Counted from the stretch's first letter, positions 49,441 through 59,618 are shown. The stretch: 64,000 nt of DNA from Enterobacter soli ATCC BAA-2102 (GCF_001654845.1 NZ_LXES01000003.1:124001-188000), one strand, 5' to 3'. The notes: generated by a model from the letters alone, not told the origin. Program-made: numbers and translations.

Positions 49441-51576
49441 CTACTTCAACACATACCCATACAACCGCTTGATACCGTCGGCGTCTTTTTCGCTGTAAAC
49501 GCCCTGCAACTCCGGTGAGAAGCCCGGCAGCAGGTTAACGCCCTCTTCCAGCGCCAGGAAATAACGCTGCACCGCCCCACCCCAGATTTCGCCAGGTACC
49601 ACGCACAGCACACCTGGCGGGTACGGCAGCGCCCCTTCAGCCGCAATGCGCCCTTCGGCATCACGAATGCGCACCAGTTCGACATTACCGCGAATGTACT
49701 CCTGGTTAGCATCCTGCGGGTTCATCACCACCGCAGGCAGGCTCTCCTTGCGGAACATCGCCTTTTGCAGATCTTTCACGTTAAAACTGACGTACAGATC
49801 GTGCATCTCCTGGCACAGCTGACGCAATGTGTAGTCGCGATAGCGCACCGGGTATTTCTGATAAATAGTCGGCAGCACGTCCGCAAGCGGGGTGTCATCT
49901 TCAATATGCTGCTCAAACTGCCCCAGCATCGCCACCAGCTGCGCCAGCTTCTCGCTGCTTTCGGCAGGCGTCAGCAGGAACAGGATCGAGTTCAGATCGC
50001 ACTTCTCCGGCACGATGCCATTTTCACGCAGGTAGTGCGCGAGGATGGTCGCGGGGATGCCAAACTCAGTGTAGTGACCGGTTTCCGCGTCAATACCCGG
50101 AGTGGTCAGCAGCAGTTTGCAGGGATCGACAAAATATTGCTCGCGGGCATAGCCTTCAAAACCATGCCATTTCGCGCCTGGCTCAAAACTGAAGAAACGA
50201 CGCTCGCTGGCGATGGTCGATGTCGGGTGATCCTGCCACGGACGCCCTGCCACCACTGGTGGGATAAAGGGTTTGATCATGTGGCAGTTCGCAATGATCG
50301 CCTTACGCGCTTCAATGCCCAGCTCCACGCACTCCGCCCAGAGCCTGCGGCCACTTTCACCTTCATGAATTTTGGCGTTCACATCAAGTGCGGCGAAGAA
50401 CGGATAAAACGGGCTGGTCGAGGCGTGCAGCATAAACGCGTTGTTAAGCCGCTTGTGCGGGCAGAAACGTGCCTGGCCGCGAATATGGTTATCTTTTTTA
50501 TGGATCTGCGACGTTTGCGAGAACCCGGCCTGCTGCTTGTGCACAGACTGGGTCACGAAAATGCCCGGATCGTTCTCGTTGAGTTCCAGCAATAGCGGAG
50601 ACGTTTCCGCCATCATCGGGATAAATTGTTCGTAACCCACCCAGGCGGAGTCAAACAGGATGTAATCACACAGATGGCCGATCTTGTCGATCACCTGACG
50701 GGCGTTGTAGATCGTGCCATCGTAGGTGCCAAGCTGAATGATTGCCAGGCGGAACGGGCGCGCCTCATCGGCCTTTTCCGGCGCCGCCTCACGGATCAGC
50801 TCCCGCAGATACCCATCGTCAAAGCAGTGCTCATCGATACCGCCGATAAAGCCGAACGGGTTACGCGCCGCTTCAAGATACACCGGCGTAGCACCGGCCT
50901 GGATCAGCGCACCGTGGTGGTTGGACTTATGGTTATTGCGATCGAATAACACCAGGTCGCCACGGGTCAGCAGCGCGTTGGTGACTACCTTGTTGGCGGC
51001 AGATGTTCCGTTGAGCACGAAGTAGGTTTTATCCGCATTAAAGACTTTTGCCGCGAACTTTTGCGCGTGCTTGGCAGAACCTTCGTGAATTAACAGATCG
51101 CCGAGCTTTACATCGGCATTGCACATATCGGCGCGAAACACATTCTCGCCGAAGAAATCATAGAACTGCCGTCCCGCAGGATGTTTTTTGAAAAACGCAC
51201 CATGCTGATGCCCAGGGCAGGCAAACGTGCTGTTCCCCATCGCCACATACTGACTCAGGGTGTCAAAAAACGGCGGTAGCAGATTCTCTTCATAACGACA
51301 GGCTGCCGTTTCCAGCTCCAGAAACTCCTGCGCTTTACCGGCGATGACAGCCGTCACGCCATCAGGAACATCCGTTGACTCTTGCGAGAACATAAACACC
51401 GGTAACTGGAAGCCAGTACGCTTCAGTAACGCAAGGATGCCGCTGCAACTCTCAGCGACCGTAATGACGACTGCCGCCACGTCGGTAAAATCGGTATTGT
51501 CCAGCGTCACCTTTTCGCGATGCGTAGACACGGTGGACACCAGCTCGCGGCTGACGGCAATTTTCATTGATTTCAT
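49441..51576 (-). CDS. speC: constitutive ornithine decarboxylase
   Basis: A 711-residue PLP enzyme of the fold I lysine/ornithine/arginine decarboxylase family, with the exact E. coli SpeC length. The N-terminal wing domain (1-105) is response-regulator-like. The PLP lysine lies in FVTQSVHKQQAGFSQTSQIH (near residue 355), and FACPGHQHGAFFKKHPAG and STSPFYPFFAALD are family marks. It makes putrescine from ornithine. The start at 51576 (MKSMKIAVSREL) is the E. coli-like one; the frame runs 20 codons further upstream. It resumes the backbone after the citrate insertion. Confidence 0.97.
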   Translation of the reverse strand: MKSMKIAVSRELVSTVSTHREKVTLDNTDFTDVAAVVITVAESCSGILALLKRTGFQLPVFMFSQESTDVPDGVTAVIAGKAQEFLELETAACRYEENLLPPFFDTLSQYVAMGNSTFACPGHQHGAFFKKHPAGRQFYDFFGENVFRADMCNADVKLGDLLIHEGSAKHAQKFAAKVFNADKTYFVLNGTSAANKVVTNALLTRGDLVLFDRNNHKSNHHGALIQAGATPVYLEAARNPFGFIGGIDEHCFDDGYLRELIREAAPEKADEARPFRLAIIQLGTYDGTIYNARQVIDKIGHLCDYILFDSAWVGYEQFIPMMAETSPLLLELNENDPGIFVTQSVHKQQAGFSQTSQIHKKDNHIRGQARFCPHKRLNNAFMLHASTSPFYPFFAALDVNAKIHEGESGRRLWAECVELGIEARKAIIANCHMIKPFIPPVVAGRPWQDHPTSTIASERRFFSFEPGAKWHGFEGYAREQYFVDPCKLLLTTPGIDAETGHYTEFGIPATILAHYLRENGIVPEKCDLNSILFLLTPAESSEKLAQLVAMLGQFEQHIEDDTPLADVLPTIYQKYPVRYRDYTLRQLCQEMHDLYVSFNVKDLQKAMFRKESLPAVVMNPQDANQEYIRGNVELVRIRDAEGRIAAEGALPYPPGVLCVVPGEIWGGAVQRYFLALEEGVNLLPGFSPELQGVYSEKDADGIKRLYGYVLK

Positions 51577-51975
51577 AAGCGCAAATACCCGTTTCAGGGG
51601 AGAAAAGGCCCCGGACAGGGTAAATACCCTGCCCAACGAATGTGTCTGATCGGAATCAGCTCCGACCGCCAGACATCAGTAAAATCAGAACGCGTCTGGT
51701 TTTACTGTTGTCCTACAGTGAGCCTGCGTTACCCTCACCGCACGGTGAGACAAGAGTAGAATGGCGTGATACGGACAGGCATTCGCGCAGCGGTAAGCAG
51801 TGTCAACATTGGCGGCTCCGTATCAGAAGAGGAGAAAATTCGCGCAATCATGTCACCTTTTATTTTAGGGTGCAAGAAGGAATCATTATGCACTTAATCA
51901 TCTAAAGCTAAGCCTTTGTTAGCGAGTCCGTGCAATAATAATGCAATATCAATGATTAAATAACAGGAGCTTACT
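51577..51975. other. speC-yqgA divergent intergenic region
   Basis: A 399-base gap. It holds a perfect inverted repeat CAGGGT-AAAT-ACCCTG at 51616-51631 in the speC leader, an FNR-like CTGAT-CGGA-ATCAG at 51646-51659, and CTCACC-GCAC-GGTGAG at 51734-51749. Near yqgA it is AT-rich, as for a promoter. No coding sequence is recognisable. Confidence 0.5.
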
Positions 51976-52689
51976 TTGGTTATCGGTCCTTTTATTAATG
52001 CGGGTGCCGTATTACTGGGCGGCATACTCGGTGCAGTATTAAGCCAGCGGTTACCGGAGCGTATTCGCTCTTCAATGCCTTCCATTTTTGGCCTTGCATC
52101 GTTAGGCATTGGTATTCTGCTGGTCATTAAATGTGCCAACCTGCCGGTGATGGTGCTAGCGACCCTGCTCGGCGCGTTGATTGGCGAGTTTTGCTATCTG
52201 GAAAAAGGGATCAATAACGCGGTAAGTAAAGCGAAGAACCTGATTACGCGCCCGGGCAAAGCGAAGCACGGCAATCATGAGTCGTTTATTCAAAACTATG
52301 TCGCGATAATTATTCTGTTTTGCGCCAGCGGCACGGGGATATTTGGCTCGATGCAGGAAGGGATGACGGGTGACCCCAGCATATTGATTGCTAAAGCATT
52401 TCTGGATTTCTTTACCGCCACTATTTTTGCGACCACCCTCGGCATAGCCGTAGCAGCGATTTGTGTGCCGATGCTGCTGATCCAGCTGGCACTGGCAACC
52501 TGCGCGACGCTAATCCTGCCACTGACCACTCCGGCGATGATGGCAGATTTTACCTCCGTGGGCGGTTTGCTGCTGCTGGCAACCGGGTTGCGCATTTGCG
52601 GGATTAAGATGTTCGCAGTAGTGAATATGCTGCCTGCCCTGCTGATAGCAATGCCGCTTTCTGCGCTCTGGACGCACTTTTTCGCCTGA
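51976..52689 (+). CDS. yqgA: DUF554 inner-membrane protein YqgA
   Basis: A 237-residue membrane protein with about seven hydrophobic segments, matching E. coli YqgA (VIGPFINAGAVLLGG at the start). The initiator is TTG at 51976, with CAGGAG seven bases upstream and no alternative ATG at the conserved N-terminus. The function is unknown; it is sometimes annotated as a possible transporter. It lies directly before pheV, as in E. coli. Confidence 0.92.
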   Translation: MVIGPFINAGAVLLGGILGAVLSQRLPERIRSSMPSIFGLASLGIGILLVIKCANLPVMVLATLLGALIGEFCYLEKGINNAVSKAKNLITRPGKAKHGNHESFIQNYVAIIILFCASGTGIFGSMQEGMTGDPSILIAKAFLDFFTATIFATTLGIAVAAICVPMLLIQLALATCATLILPLTTPAMMADFTSVGGLLLLATGLRICGIKMFAVVNMLPALLIAMPLSALWTHFFA

Positions 52690-52784
52690 GATGACCACAA
52701 ACTGGCGAGAGAGTGTGCAGTCTGTAACGAAAACAACAAATTTCGTTGACGGCAGAAGGTGGATCAGGTTTAATGCGCCCCGTT

Positions 52785-52860
52785 GCCCGGATAGCTCAGT
52801 CGGTAGAGCAGGGGATTGAAAATCCCCGTGTCCTTGGTTCGATTCCGAGTCCGGGCACCA
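52785..52860 (+). tRNA. pheV: tRNA-Phe (GAA)
   Basis: A 76-base cloverleaf: acceptor GCCCGGA paired with TCCGGGC, then encoded ACCA. The D arm is GCTC...GAGC, the anticodon stem GGGGA/TCCCC with loop TTGAAAA and anticodon GAA at 52818-52820, and the T arm has GGTTCGATTCC. It is identical in layout to E. coli tRNA-Phe. pheV is a classic integration site for genomic islands, and the accessory segment begins directly after it. Confidence 0.98.
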
Positions 52861-52868
52861 CTATTTAG

Positions 52869-52896
52869 AAAAACCAGCCTTAGGGCTGGTTTTTTG
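52869..52896 (+). terminator. terminator after pheV
   Basis: AAAACCAGCC-TTA-GGGCTGGTTTTTT, 12 bases past the tRNA. Confidence 0.93.
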
Positions 52897-53030
52897 CTTT
52901 TGGGAAAATGATCCATCCCTCAAACCTCTCAAGGCTATTTGCAGTAATTTCCCACTGTTCAACGCGCTAACCCAAGTGAATATTCAACGGTAATAACACA
53001 TTCGGGTATTTGTATTTTTCATCTATTTAA

Positions 53031-53870
53031 TTAGCTCCCAGGAAACGGATTCTTCAGTAATTGCGGCCAAATTGCCGCCCAGTCGGAACTGTGCGTCATG
53101 CCACTGACAACCTCCACGCGCACGCAATTTCCCCCTACAGCCTGCTGGAAACGCCTTGCAACATCGACAGGAACCGTTTTATCTGCATCACCGCTGTAAT
53201 GAATTTGCGGCAACGTACGCAATTCAACAGCACTATCCATTGCACTGATGGCATTTGGCATCGGCGTAACATTATGCAAGGTATTCACCCATGCAACGTC
53301 GAGATTCCCTGCAACGGTACGTAATGACTGAACATCATGGCGACGAGCAGCGAGCAACGCCGCGATGTTTCCGCCACCGGAATACCCCACCATATCGAGT
53401 TTCACCCCTGGGTAGCGGCTGACAAATACGTCCAGCGCCTCATTCATGGCATCAATCACTACCGCCGAAAAACGATCGTTGGTCCACCAGTTCACCTGAC
53501 AAGTTGCTGGCAGCGGGGGGCCGATAAACTGGCAAGGCCTGGCAAGATACAGCACATTCTGCTCCGGATCGGCGGCGGCCAGTTTCAACCCGGTAGGCAG
53601 ATGAGGAGTGGGATCATCAGAGGGCTGGGTACGGCTTTTCCAGGCAAATCCATCGCCTTCAATATAAACACGCATTGATTTCACGGGCGGTGTGAACCGG
53701 CCCCATGTCGCTATCACGAAGGAACGTGTCGGTATGTTTTCACTGTTCAGACCAGCGGCACTGGCGATCCGGGCGGCTTCGGTCCGGGAATCGACAGAAA
53801 CACAGCCTGCAAATAAAAAAGATAAGCTAATCAATATGCCAGCGAATAATACCTTGCCCTTTATTTGCAT
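53031..53870 (-). CDS. alpha/beta-hydrolase lipoprotein
   Basis: A 279-residue predicted lipoprotein. The signal peptide ends LSFLFAGC with Cys22 as the lipidated residue. The nucleophile elbow GYSGGGN near residue 162 matches GxSxG; the acid is likely in HYSGDADKTVPVDVA and the His in SGMTHSSDW, giving a complete Ser-Asp-His set. The substrate is unknown. It lies between pheV and the autotransporter, in a region not found in K-12, and I see no operon partner. Confidence 0.82.
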   Translation of the reverse strand: MQIKGKVLFAGILISLSFLFAGCVSVDSRTEAARIASAAGLNSENIPTRSFVIATWGRFTPPVKSMRVYIEGDGFAWKSRTQPSDDPTPHLPTGLKLAAADPEQNVLYLARPCQFIGPPLPATCQVNWWTNDRFSAVVIDAMNEALDVFVSRYPGVKLDMVGYSGGGNIAALLAARRHDVQSLRTVAGNLDVAWVNTLHNVTPMPNAISAMDSAVELRTLPQIHYSGDADKTVPVDVARRFQQAVGGNCVRVEVVSGMTHSSDWAAIWPQLLKNPFPGS

Positions 53871-54059
53871 ACCGCTCCATCACCTTAAGTTAAATTAATA
53901 ACAACATTAAAAACAGGGTCTTATTTCAATATGAAATAATTAAACAAACCTTATTGTTTTCTGCAACAAATTGTATATTCTTCGCCACAACAATATCGGA
54001 TTAATCCGAATGACATTGCACCTGCAACTACACATATCGCAACTTTGTGGCGGCTCATC

Positions 54060-57000
54060 ATGGAAAAAAAACAACTCAGCCAGCTGATTTCTCTGCTGGT
54101 TGCCTCTACGGCAGCACAAGGATTATTAATTAATCCTGCTTTTGCAGTTCCTGGTGTTATTACTATCGACTCAGCACAAAGTAGCATGCAGTTTGCAGGC
54201 ACTATTCCTGAGATACATATCACCAACACCGGATCGCTGACAGGCAGCCCTACAACGGCATTTACCTTAAGTCAGGGTGGGACACTCACGTCACTGACCA
54301 ATGATGGCACCATTAGTGATCTTAACGATAATCTCCCAGATCCCGCCAACAGTAGCATTGTTTAAATTGATGGCTCAATTGACACGTTCACCAATAACGG
54401 TCTGATTACCAGCACCGATCTCTATAATTATGGTGATATCGTTTCAATTGGCGCTTCAGGTTCTGTAGATACCTTCATCAATAATGGAACCATACAGAAC
54501 AACCCAAATGGTTATAATTTCGGCATGGTAAATGCCGGCGCTGTCGACAACCAGGGTCATATTCATCAGCTGACCAATACCACTGATGCCGTCATTAGTG
54601 GTTATCTTGGCATTAATAACCAGGGCACTATCGATAATATTACTAACAACGGTCTTATTATCTCGAACAACGCTAGTTTTATGCCAATGCCCGGTCAGAA
54701 TGGTGCGATTAATAATAATGGCATTATTGGGACATTGTATAATTCAGGAACCATCAGCAATGGTGTCACGGGTTTCTTCGATGCTGGTGCCGTCATTAAC
54801 TGGGGTACTATCCATAACATCGTTAACGACAATGTAATAAGCGGTAGTAATTACGGTATTTCCAACTACGGGTATATTGATACCATTGAAAACAATGGCC
54901 AGATCAGTTCCAACAGTTCAGGGATTTATGCCAACACCTCAGGCACCGAAGTCGTCAGTAACATTATTAACAATGGGACTATCTCCGGTGGCTTCTCCGG
55001 CATTTACCTCTCAAGCTACAGCAGCCAGAACCTTGAAACGAGCATTGTTAACAACGGTACGTTAACCGGCTCGGGTTATGCGCTTTATATTTATAACGAT
55101 ACCAACGCCAGCTCCAGCATCACGCTGACCAACAGCGGGGTCGTTTCCGGTGATATTTACTCCTCCGGCTCGATGCCATTAGTCATCAATGGCGGGACGG
55201 GAACGACAGGAACCTTAACCGGGCTGGCGGGTATCGGTAATATCAGCAGTAGCCGTTCCGACGTCGTGTTTGGCTCAGGCTCACTGCTGCTGAATGATAA
55301 TGTCTTAACCGGCAGAGTGCTCAACGACACAGCCTCGTTACAGGTTAACAATAACATCAACATTACTGGCGATTATCACCAGAATGCCGCTGCAACGCTG
55401 ATCTCCGGGATTTCCGACCTGGTCGCAGCAGATGGCAATGTGCAGAGCGATTTCGGCTATGGCCGTTTGAACGTAAGCGGGAACGCCACAATCGATGCGG
55501 GCTCCAGCGTGAACCTGCTGCGCACCGGCAACACCTATAACTTCGCCGAAGGGCAACGCTATGTGGTCGTTACTGCTGGCGGTGCGAGCACCAATTTCAA
55601 TGCAGATCAGCTGAATTACAAAGCGGTAGGCTACACCGGAGCAGTGACAGGAACAGTCGTCGATGACGGTTCAAGTAAAGCACTGGTCTTAACCGTAGGT
55701 GCTGAACCCGTGGTCACCCCGCCACCAGTGGTTACCCCTCCGGTTGTAACCCCACCTGTTGTCACACCTCCGCCGGTTGTGACACCGCCTGTGGTCACCC
55801 CGCCAGTGGTCACCCCTCCGGTTGTGACGCCACCTGTGGTTACCCCACCAGTGGTCACGCCTCCGGTTGTAACGCCACCTGTGGTTACCCCACCAGTGGT
55901 CACGCCTCCGGTTGTGACACCACCTGTGGTTACCCCACCAGTGGTCACGCCTCCGGTCGTTACCCCGGAACCAACCCGACCTGAGCTTGCGACCATGCCT
56001 GGCGCGAAAGCCGCTCTGGGTGGTCTGGCGAATTACACCGGGATTGCCTCCCCACAACTGCTTGACCTCTACAACGCGTCCCTGGCGATTGAGGGCAAGC
56101 GGGAAGCGAACCGTGTTGGTGAGAGCCTGTCATCCGCACAAAACCTCAACACCAGTTCCGCAGCAACGGTTGCTACGTCGACGGCGCAAGCTGTGGTCGG
56201 GGCGCATATCGATGCCGTGCGTAACCCGGGCAGCGCCGGAACAAGCGGTGTTGCAACCGGTGACGACTACGAAAGCAACTGGATTGTCTGGGGTCAGCCA
56301 TTTGGTGGATACGCTCGCCAGGACAGTACCGCAGATGTGAGCGGCTACACGGCGAAATTTGGTGGTTTGATCCTCGGTGCGGACCGATCGCTGGGCGACG
56401 ACTGGCGTCTGGGCGCAGCGCTGAACTACAGCAATACCTCTGTTCGCGGTAAAGATAACCTGAGCGGCAACACCTCTACCGCCGACAACTACGGGATCAT
56501 TGGCTATGCCGGATATACGGGTCAGCCGTGGTATCTGAACCTGTCTGCGGGTCTGAACCGTCAGAATTACAGTTCTGTTCGTCGCGCTGAATTTACCGGT
56601 TTCTCCGGCTCTGCCGACGGTAAATTTAACGGTCAGTCCATCACGTTGCAGACCGAGTTCGGCTATCCGTTCACGTTGCCAACGAATGTAGTGTTAACAC
56701 CGCTTTCCAGCCTGACTTACGGCTACCAGCACGTTGATGGCTACAAAGAAACCGGCGGCAACGGTATGGCGCTTGACGTCAGCAGCAGCCACACACAGTC
56801 TGTTGTCAGCGAAATAGGGACTCGCATTGAGAAAACCTTCGCCACCAGCATGGGTAACCTGACGCCGTTCGTTCAGGTCACCTGGCTGCACCAGTACGAT
56901 ACAAGTCAGGCCAGCAGCCATGCGTCTTATGCCGCAGATGCTGTGGGTGAAACTGGCTTTATCTCCAAAGGTGCCGCCCCGGTGGAAGACATGGCTGGCG

Positions 57001-57122
57001 TGGCTATCGGCAGCACGCTGTATAGCGAAAATAGCCTGAACCTGGATGCTCGCTACGATCTGCAAGCGGGCGACCGTTACCAGGCACACACCTTCAGCCT
57101 GCGTTTACGCAAAATGTTCTAA
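54060..57122 (+). pseudogene. autotransporter adhesin interrupted by one in-frame stop
   Basis: One frame of 1020 codons, apart from a TAA at 54363-54365 (codon 102). The signal peptide (MEKKQLSQLISLLVASTAAQ, cut after NPAFA) leads a passenger rich in NNGTI/NNGLI beta-helix repeats (to about residue 545), then a VVTPP linker (551-636), then a C-terminal autotransporter barrel (about 737-1020) ending RLRKMF. The frame, codon use and repeat pattern continue unchanged across the TAA (SSIV, stop, IDGSIDTF), so a point mutation, sequencing error or stop read-through is more likely than a real gene end. The long second part could start internally at 54525 but would lack a signal peptide. Confidence 0.85.
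55710..55967 (+). repeat. tandem VVTPP-coding repeat in the autotransporter linker
   Basis: About 17 tandem 15-base units coding VVTPP, two with an extra proline. Longer 45-base units (GTGGTCACGCC, then TCCGGTTGT, then GTGGTTACCCC) recur in order, showing recent duplication. It forms a stiff proline-rich stalk between passenger and barrel. Confidence 0.9.
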
Positions 57123-57132
57123 TCGTGACCGT

Positions 57133-57162
57133 AAAACGGGGCCTCAGATGGCCCCGTTTTTT
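57133..57162 (+). terminator. terminator after the autotransporter gene
   Basis: AAAACGGGGCC-TCAGAT-GGCCCCGTTTTTT, about 10 bases past the stop; it also faces the end of the anti-sigma gene. Confidence 0.92.
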
Positions 57163-57166
57163 ATTC

Positions 57167-57796
57167 TCAACGTAGCACAACCCACTTCCAGCCCACGCCC
57201 ATCGTCCCCAGTACAATCGTCACCACTGCCGCCACATGCAGCAGAAAATCCACCGGATGCACCTCAACGGGATGGCAAAACGAGAGCAATGTTAACGCCA
57301 TGCAGGCTACACCCGCTCCCGCCACAGCGAGCGTGCGCAGCGGATACAGCGCCCGGGTTCGCCGCAAATACCCGATAACCAGCACCACCATCGGCGCACT
57401 CACCGCCATCATAAAGACATAACAGTTGACCTCATCTGGATGATGGGCCTGCACATGCGTCTGGCCGAGACTTAACCCCACGCTGCCCAGCCAGAGCACC
57501 ACCAGCGGCACAAACCATCGCCAGCTCAGGGGATTTCGCCCGGCGATGCTGAGCAAAAACGCGTTACGAATAGCCAGCGTGCCGGTAACAAACGCCAGGA
57601 TTAGCTGAAGCACAGCTAACACTGCGCCCGGCTGTGACCAGTCGGTGGCGACACGCTGAAACATCAGGCTACTCAAGGCACCGCAAGGCAACGCCATCAG
57701 CAGCCAGGCGATGACTCTCCTGCTGTTTGTCCAGGGACGATAAACAGGCTTTGCGTCCCGGCTCAGCTGTTCAATTAACACCTCATGACTGCCCAT
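57167..57796 (-). CDS. NrsF-type (DUF1109) membrane anti-sigma factor
   Basis: A 209-residue protein with a short cytoplasmic N-terminus and six hydrophobic segments, the pattern of DUF1109/NrsF anti-sigma factors. Cys125 (DEVNCYVF) and Cys174 (SFCHPVEVHP) lie about 50 residues apart in or near periplasmic loops, beside several His residues. In Caulobacter NrsF, two similarly placed cysteines are needed to respond to metals. Its ATG lies 14 bases inside the sigma gene, so the two are translationally coupled. It is last in the operon. Confidence 0.85.
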   Translation of the reverse strand: MGSHEVLIEQLSRDAKPVYRPWTNSRRVIAWLLMALPCGALSSLMFQRVATDWSQPGAVLAVLQLILAFVTGTLAIRNAFLLSIAGRNPLSWRWFVPLVVLWLGSVGLSLGQTHVQAHHPDEVNCYVFMMAVSAPMVVLVIGYLRRTRALYPLRTLAVAGAGVACMALTLLSFCHPVEVHPVDFLLHVAAVVTIVLGTMGVGWKWVVLR

Positions 57797-58340
57797 GATT
57801 CGCTCCCATACGGCGAAGATTGGTTAATGCTCTGTGGAGTAATGATTTCACGGCGGCAATGCTCAGGTTGTGGCGCGCAGCGGCCTCCGCGAGGCTCATC
57901 TCCTGCAAATGGATATGTTCAACAATTTGCCGCTGTCGCGACGGAAGCTGGTCTAATATCAGCGCCAGCTGTTCTTCATTTTCCCGATGTTCCGGGTTTT
58001 CTACCATGGCGCCGTCATACGCCCTTTCGTCTTCCGTTTCTCGCTGCTGATAACGCCCACGGCGACGCAACGCGTCAACGGCGCGCGCCTGCACGATGGC
58101 CATCAGCCAGGGAAGAAACGGAAACGCCGGGTCGTAGGTGTGGCGAACCCGATGCACCGTCAGCAGGACATCCTGGATGACATCGTCAACCAGTACGCTA
58201 TCGGCAATCTGCTTGCGAACCAGCACCCGGATGGCCGGGACGATGGCCCGCAGCAGTTGCGTATAGGCTTCGCGATCCCCCGCCTGGGCGGAGGCCATTA
58301 GCGCAGGCCAGCGCTCACGCGGGGCGAGATCGTTATCCAT
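57783..58340 (-). CDS. ECF-family RNA polymerase sigma factor
   Basis: A 185-residue sigma-70-like factor with only regions 2 and 4. Region 2 is visible as DDVIQDVLLTVHRVRHTYDP and FLPWLMAIVQARAVDALRR; region 4 as LPSRQRQIVEHIHLQEMSLAEAAARH and AAVKSLLHRALTNLRR. The pairing with a DUF1109 anti-sigma places it in the SigF/NrsF-type ECF group. It follows the DsbD-like gene by 22 bases. No comparable factor is known in the K-12 genome at this place. Its likely regulon includes its own operon. Confidence 0.9.
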   Translation of the reverse strand: MDNDLAPRERWPALMASAQAGDREAYTQLLRAIVPAIRVLVRKQIADSVLVDDVIQDVLLTVHRVRHTYDPAFPFLPWLMAIVQARAVDALRRRGRYQQRETEDERAYDGAMVENPEHRENEEQLALILDQLPSRQRQIVEHIHLQEMSLAEAAARHNLSIAAVKSLLHRALTNLRRMGANHGQS

Positions 58341-58362
58341 AGTCCGCCACGATATTGTTACC

Positions 58363-59598
58363 TCATGCTTTTTTACCGGATGCCTGATTCAGGGCATTCA
58401 CCACAATCGACGGCGTAAGCACCTGCGGCAGCACTTTCGGCGCACTGCCATCCGCCGGGTAGACCACATACAGCGGCAGCCCGCCCTGCCCGAAGGCATT
58501 CATCGCATCGTCGATATCAGCATTAAATTTAGTTGAATCGGCGATCATATAGACGGTTCCGGTGCGGGAAATCGCCTGCTTCACTGCCTGGGTGGATAAC
58601 GACGTGCGATCGTTTACCTGGCAGGTAATGCACCAGGATGCGGTGAAGTTGACGAAAATAGCTTTGCCGTGGCCGCGCATTTCTGCCACGGTCTGCGGCG
58701 ACCATTTCACCTCGGTAATGTTACCCGCAAGCTGGCTTTCCGGCTGGGCAGGTTGCGTGTGCATCACGCCCGGTAACGGAGTAATTGCGGCCAGAAACAA
58801 CACGACTGTCACCGCCAGCAGCGCTTTATAGCTGTGCCCGATAAAGCGCCTGCGCTGGGCGATCCCGTACAGCCACGCGGTAAAACTCACCACCACGGCG
58901 CAGGCCAGCATTGCCGCCAGCGCGGTGGTTCCCGCTTGCTGCGCCAGTACCCAGACGAGCCAGGCAAAAGCGCCAAACATGGGAAACGCCAGACCGCGTT
59001 TGAGGATATCCATCCAGGCCCCCGGGCGCGGTAAGCGCTTCGCCATCCCCGGGAAGAGTGAAATCGCGGTAAATGGCGCGGCAAACCCAAGTGCCAGCGC
59101 CAGGAATATCGCCAGCGCCACGACAGGCGGCTGAACCAGCGCATAACCCACGGCCCCTGCCATAAACGGCGCTGAGCAGGGAGTAGCCACCACAATAGCC
59201 AGCGCGCCGGTTAAGGCTGAACGCACAAACGCACCGCGCCCTTCGGCGTTGATTTCCCCTGCCCGCTGAAGCGACAACCCAACTTCAAACACCCCAAGCA
59301 GGTTCAGCGCCGCGCCCAGAATAATCAGCGCCAACGCAGCGATCACCAGCGGCGACTGCAGCTGGAATCCCCACCCCACCGCCGTTCCTCCGGCGCGCAG
59401 TGCCAGCAGCACGGCCGCCAGCGCCATCATGGTAAATATAACGCCAAGCAAAAAGCCCAGTCCTTCCGTGCGAGCGCTCGCGCTGTTGCCCTGATGACGC
59501 AAAAGCCCCAGCGCCTTCAGCGAAATCACCGGAAAGACGCACGGCATAAAGTTGAGAATAATGCCGCCCGCGAAGGCGGCCAGAATAGCCGTTAACAT
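58363..59598 (-). CDS. DsbD/ScsB-like transmembrane thiol reductase
   Basis: A 411-residue protein with a DsbD-beta-type membrane domain (about eight segments, residues 1-275) and a C-terminal periplasmic thioredoxin domain (about 295-411). Redox cysteines are Cys20 in NFMPCVFPV, Cys141 in VATPCSAPFM, and Cys323/Cys326 in ASWCITCQ. The N-terminal DsbD-alpha domain is absent. Such proteins carry electrons from cytoplasmic thioredoxin to periplasmic partners. The adjacent periplasmic peroxiredoxin is the obvious candidate partner. It begins 20 bases after that gene. Confidence 0.88.
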   Translation of the reverse strand: MLTAILAAFAGGIILNFMPCVFPVISLKALGLLRHQGNSASARTEGLGFLLGVIFTMMALAAVLLALRAGGTAVGWGFQLQSPLVIAALALIILGAALNLLGVFEVGLSLQRAGEINAEGRGAFVRSALTGALAIVVATPCSAPFMAGAVGYALVQPPVVALAIFLALALGFAAPFTAISLFPGMAKRLPRPGAWMDILKRGLAFPMFGAFAWLVWVLAQQAGTTALAAMLACAVVVSFTAWLYGIAQRRRFIGHSYKALLAVTVVLFLAAITPLPGVMHTQPAQPESQLAGNITEVKWSPQTVAEMRGHGKAIFVNFTASWCITCQVNDRTSLSTQAVKQAISRTGTVYMIADSTKFNADIDDAMNAFGQGGLPLYVVYPADGSAPKVLPQVLTPSIVVNALNQASGKKA

Positions 59599-59618
59599 AG
59601 AAAACCCCGGAGGCTAAG

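Noticed and set aside
52861..53030. Integrase or attachment-site duplicate next to pheV
   Set aside because: I looked for both after the tRNA and found neither in the window.
55710..55967. Possible CRISPR array
   Set aside because: The units are 15-base coding repeats with no spacers; they encode VVTPP in frame with the adhesin.
55631..55996. A minus-strand frame coding a VTTGG repeat opposite the autotransporter linker
   Set aside because: It exists only because the 15-base tandem repeat is open in several frames; no start signal or family.
54525..57122. The second part of the autotransporter as an independent gene
   Set aside because: It lacks a signal peptide and continues the same frame and repeat pattern as the upstream part, so it is better read as one interrupted gene.
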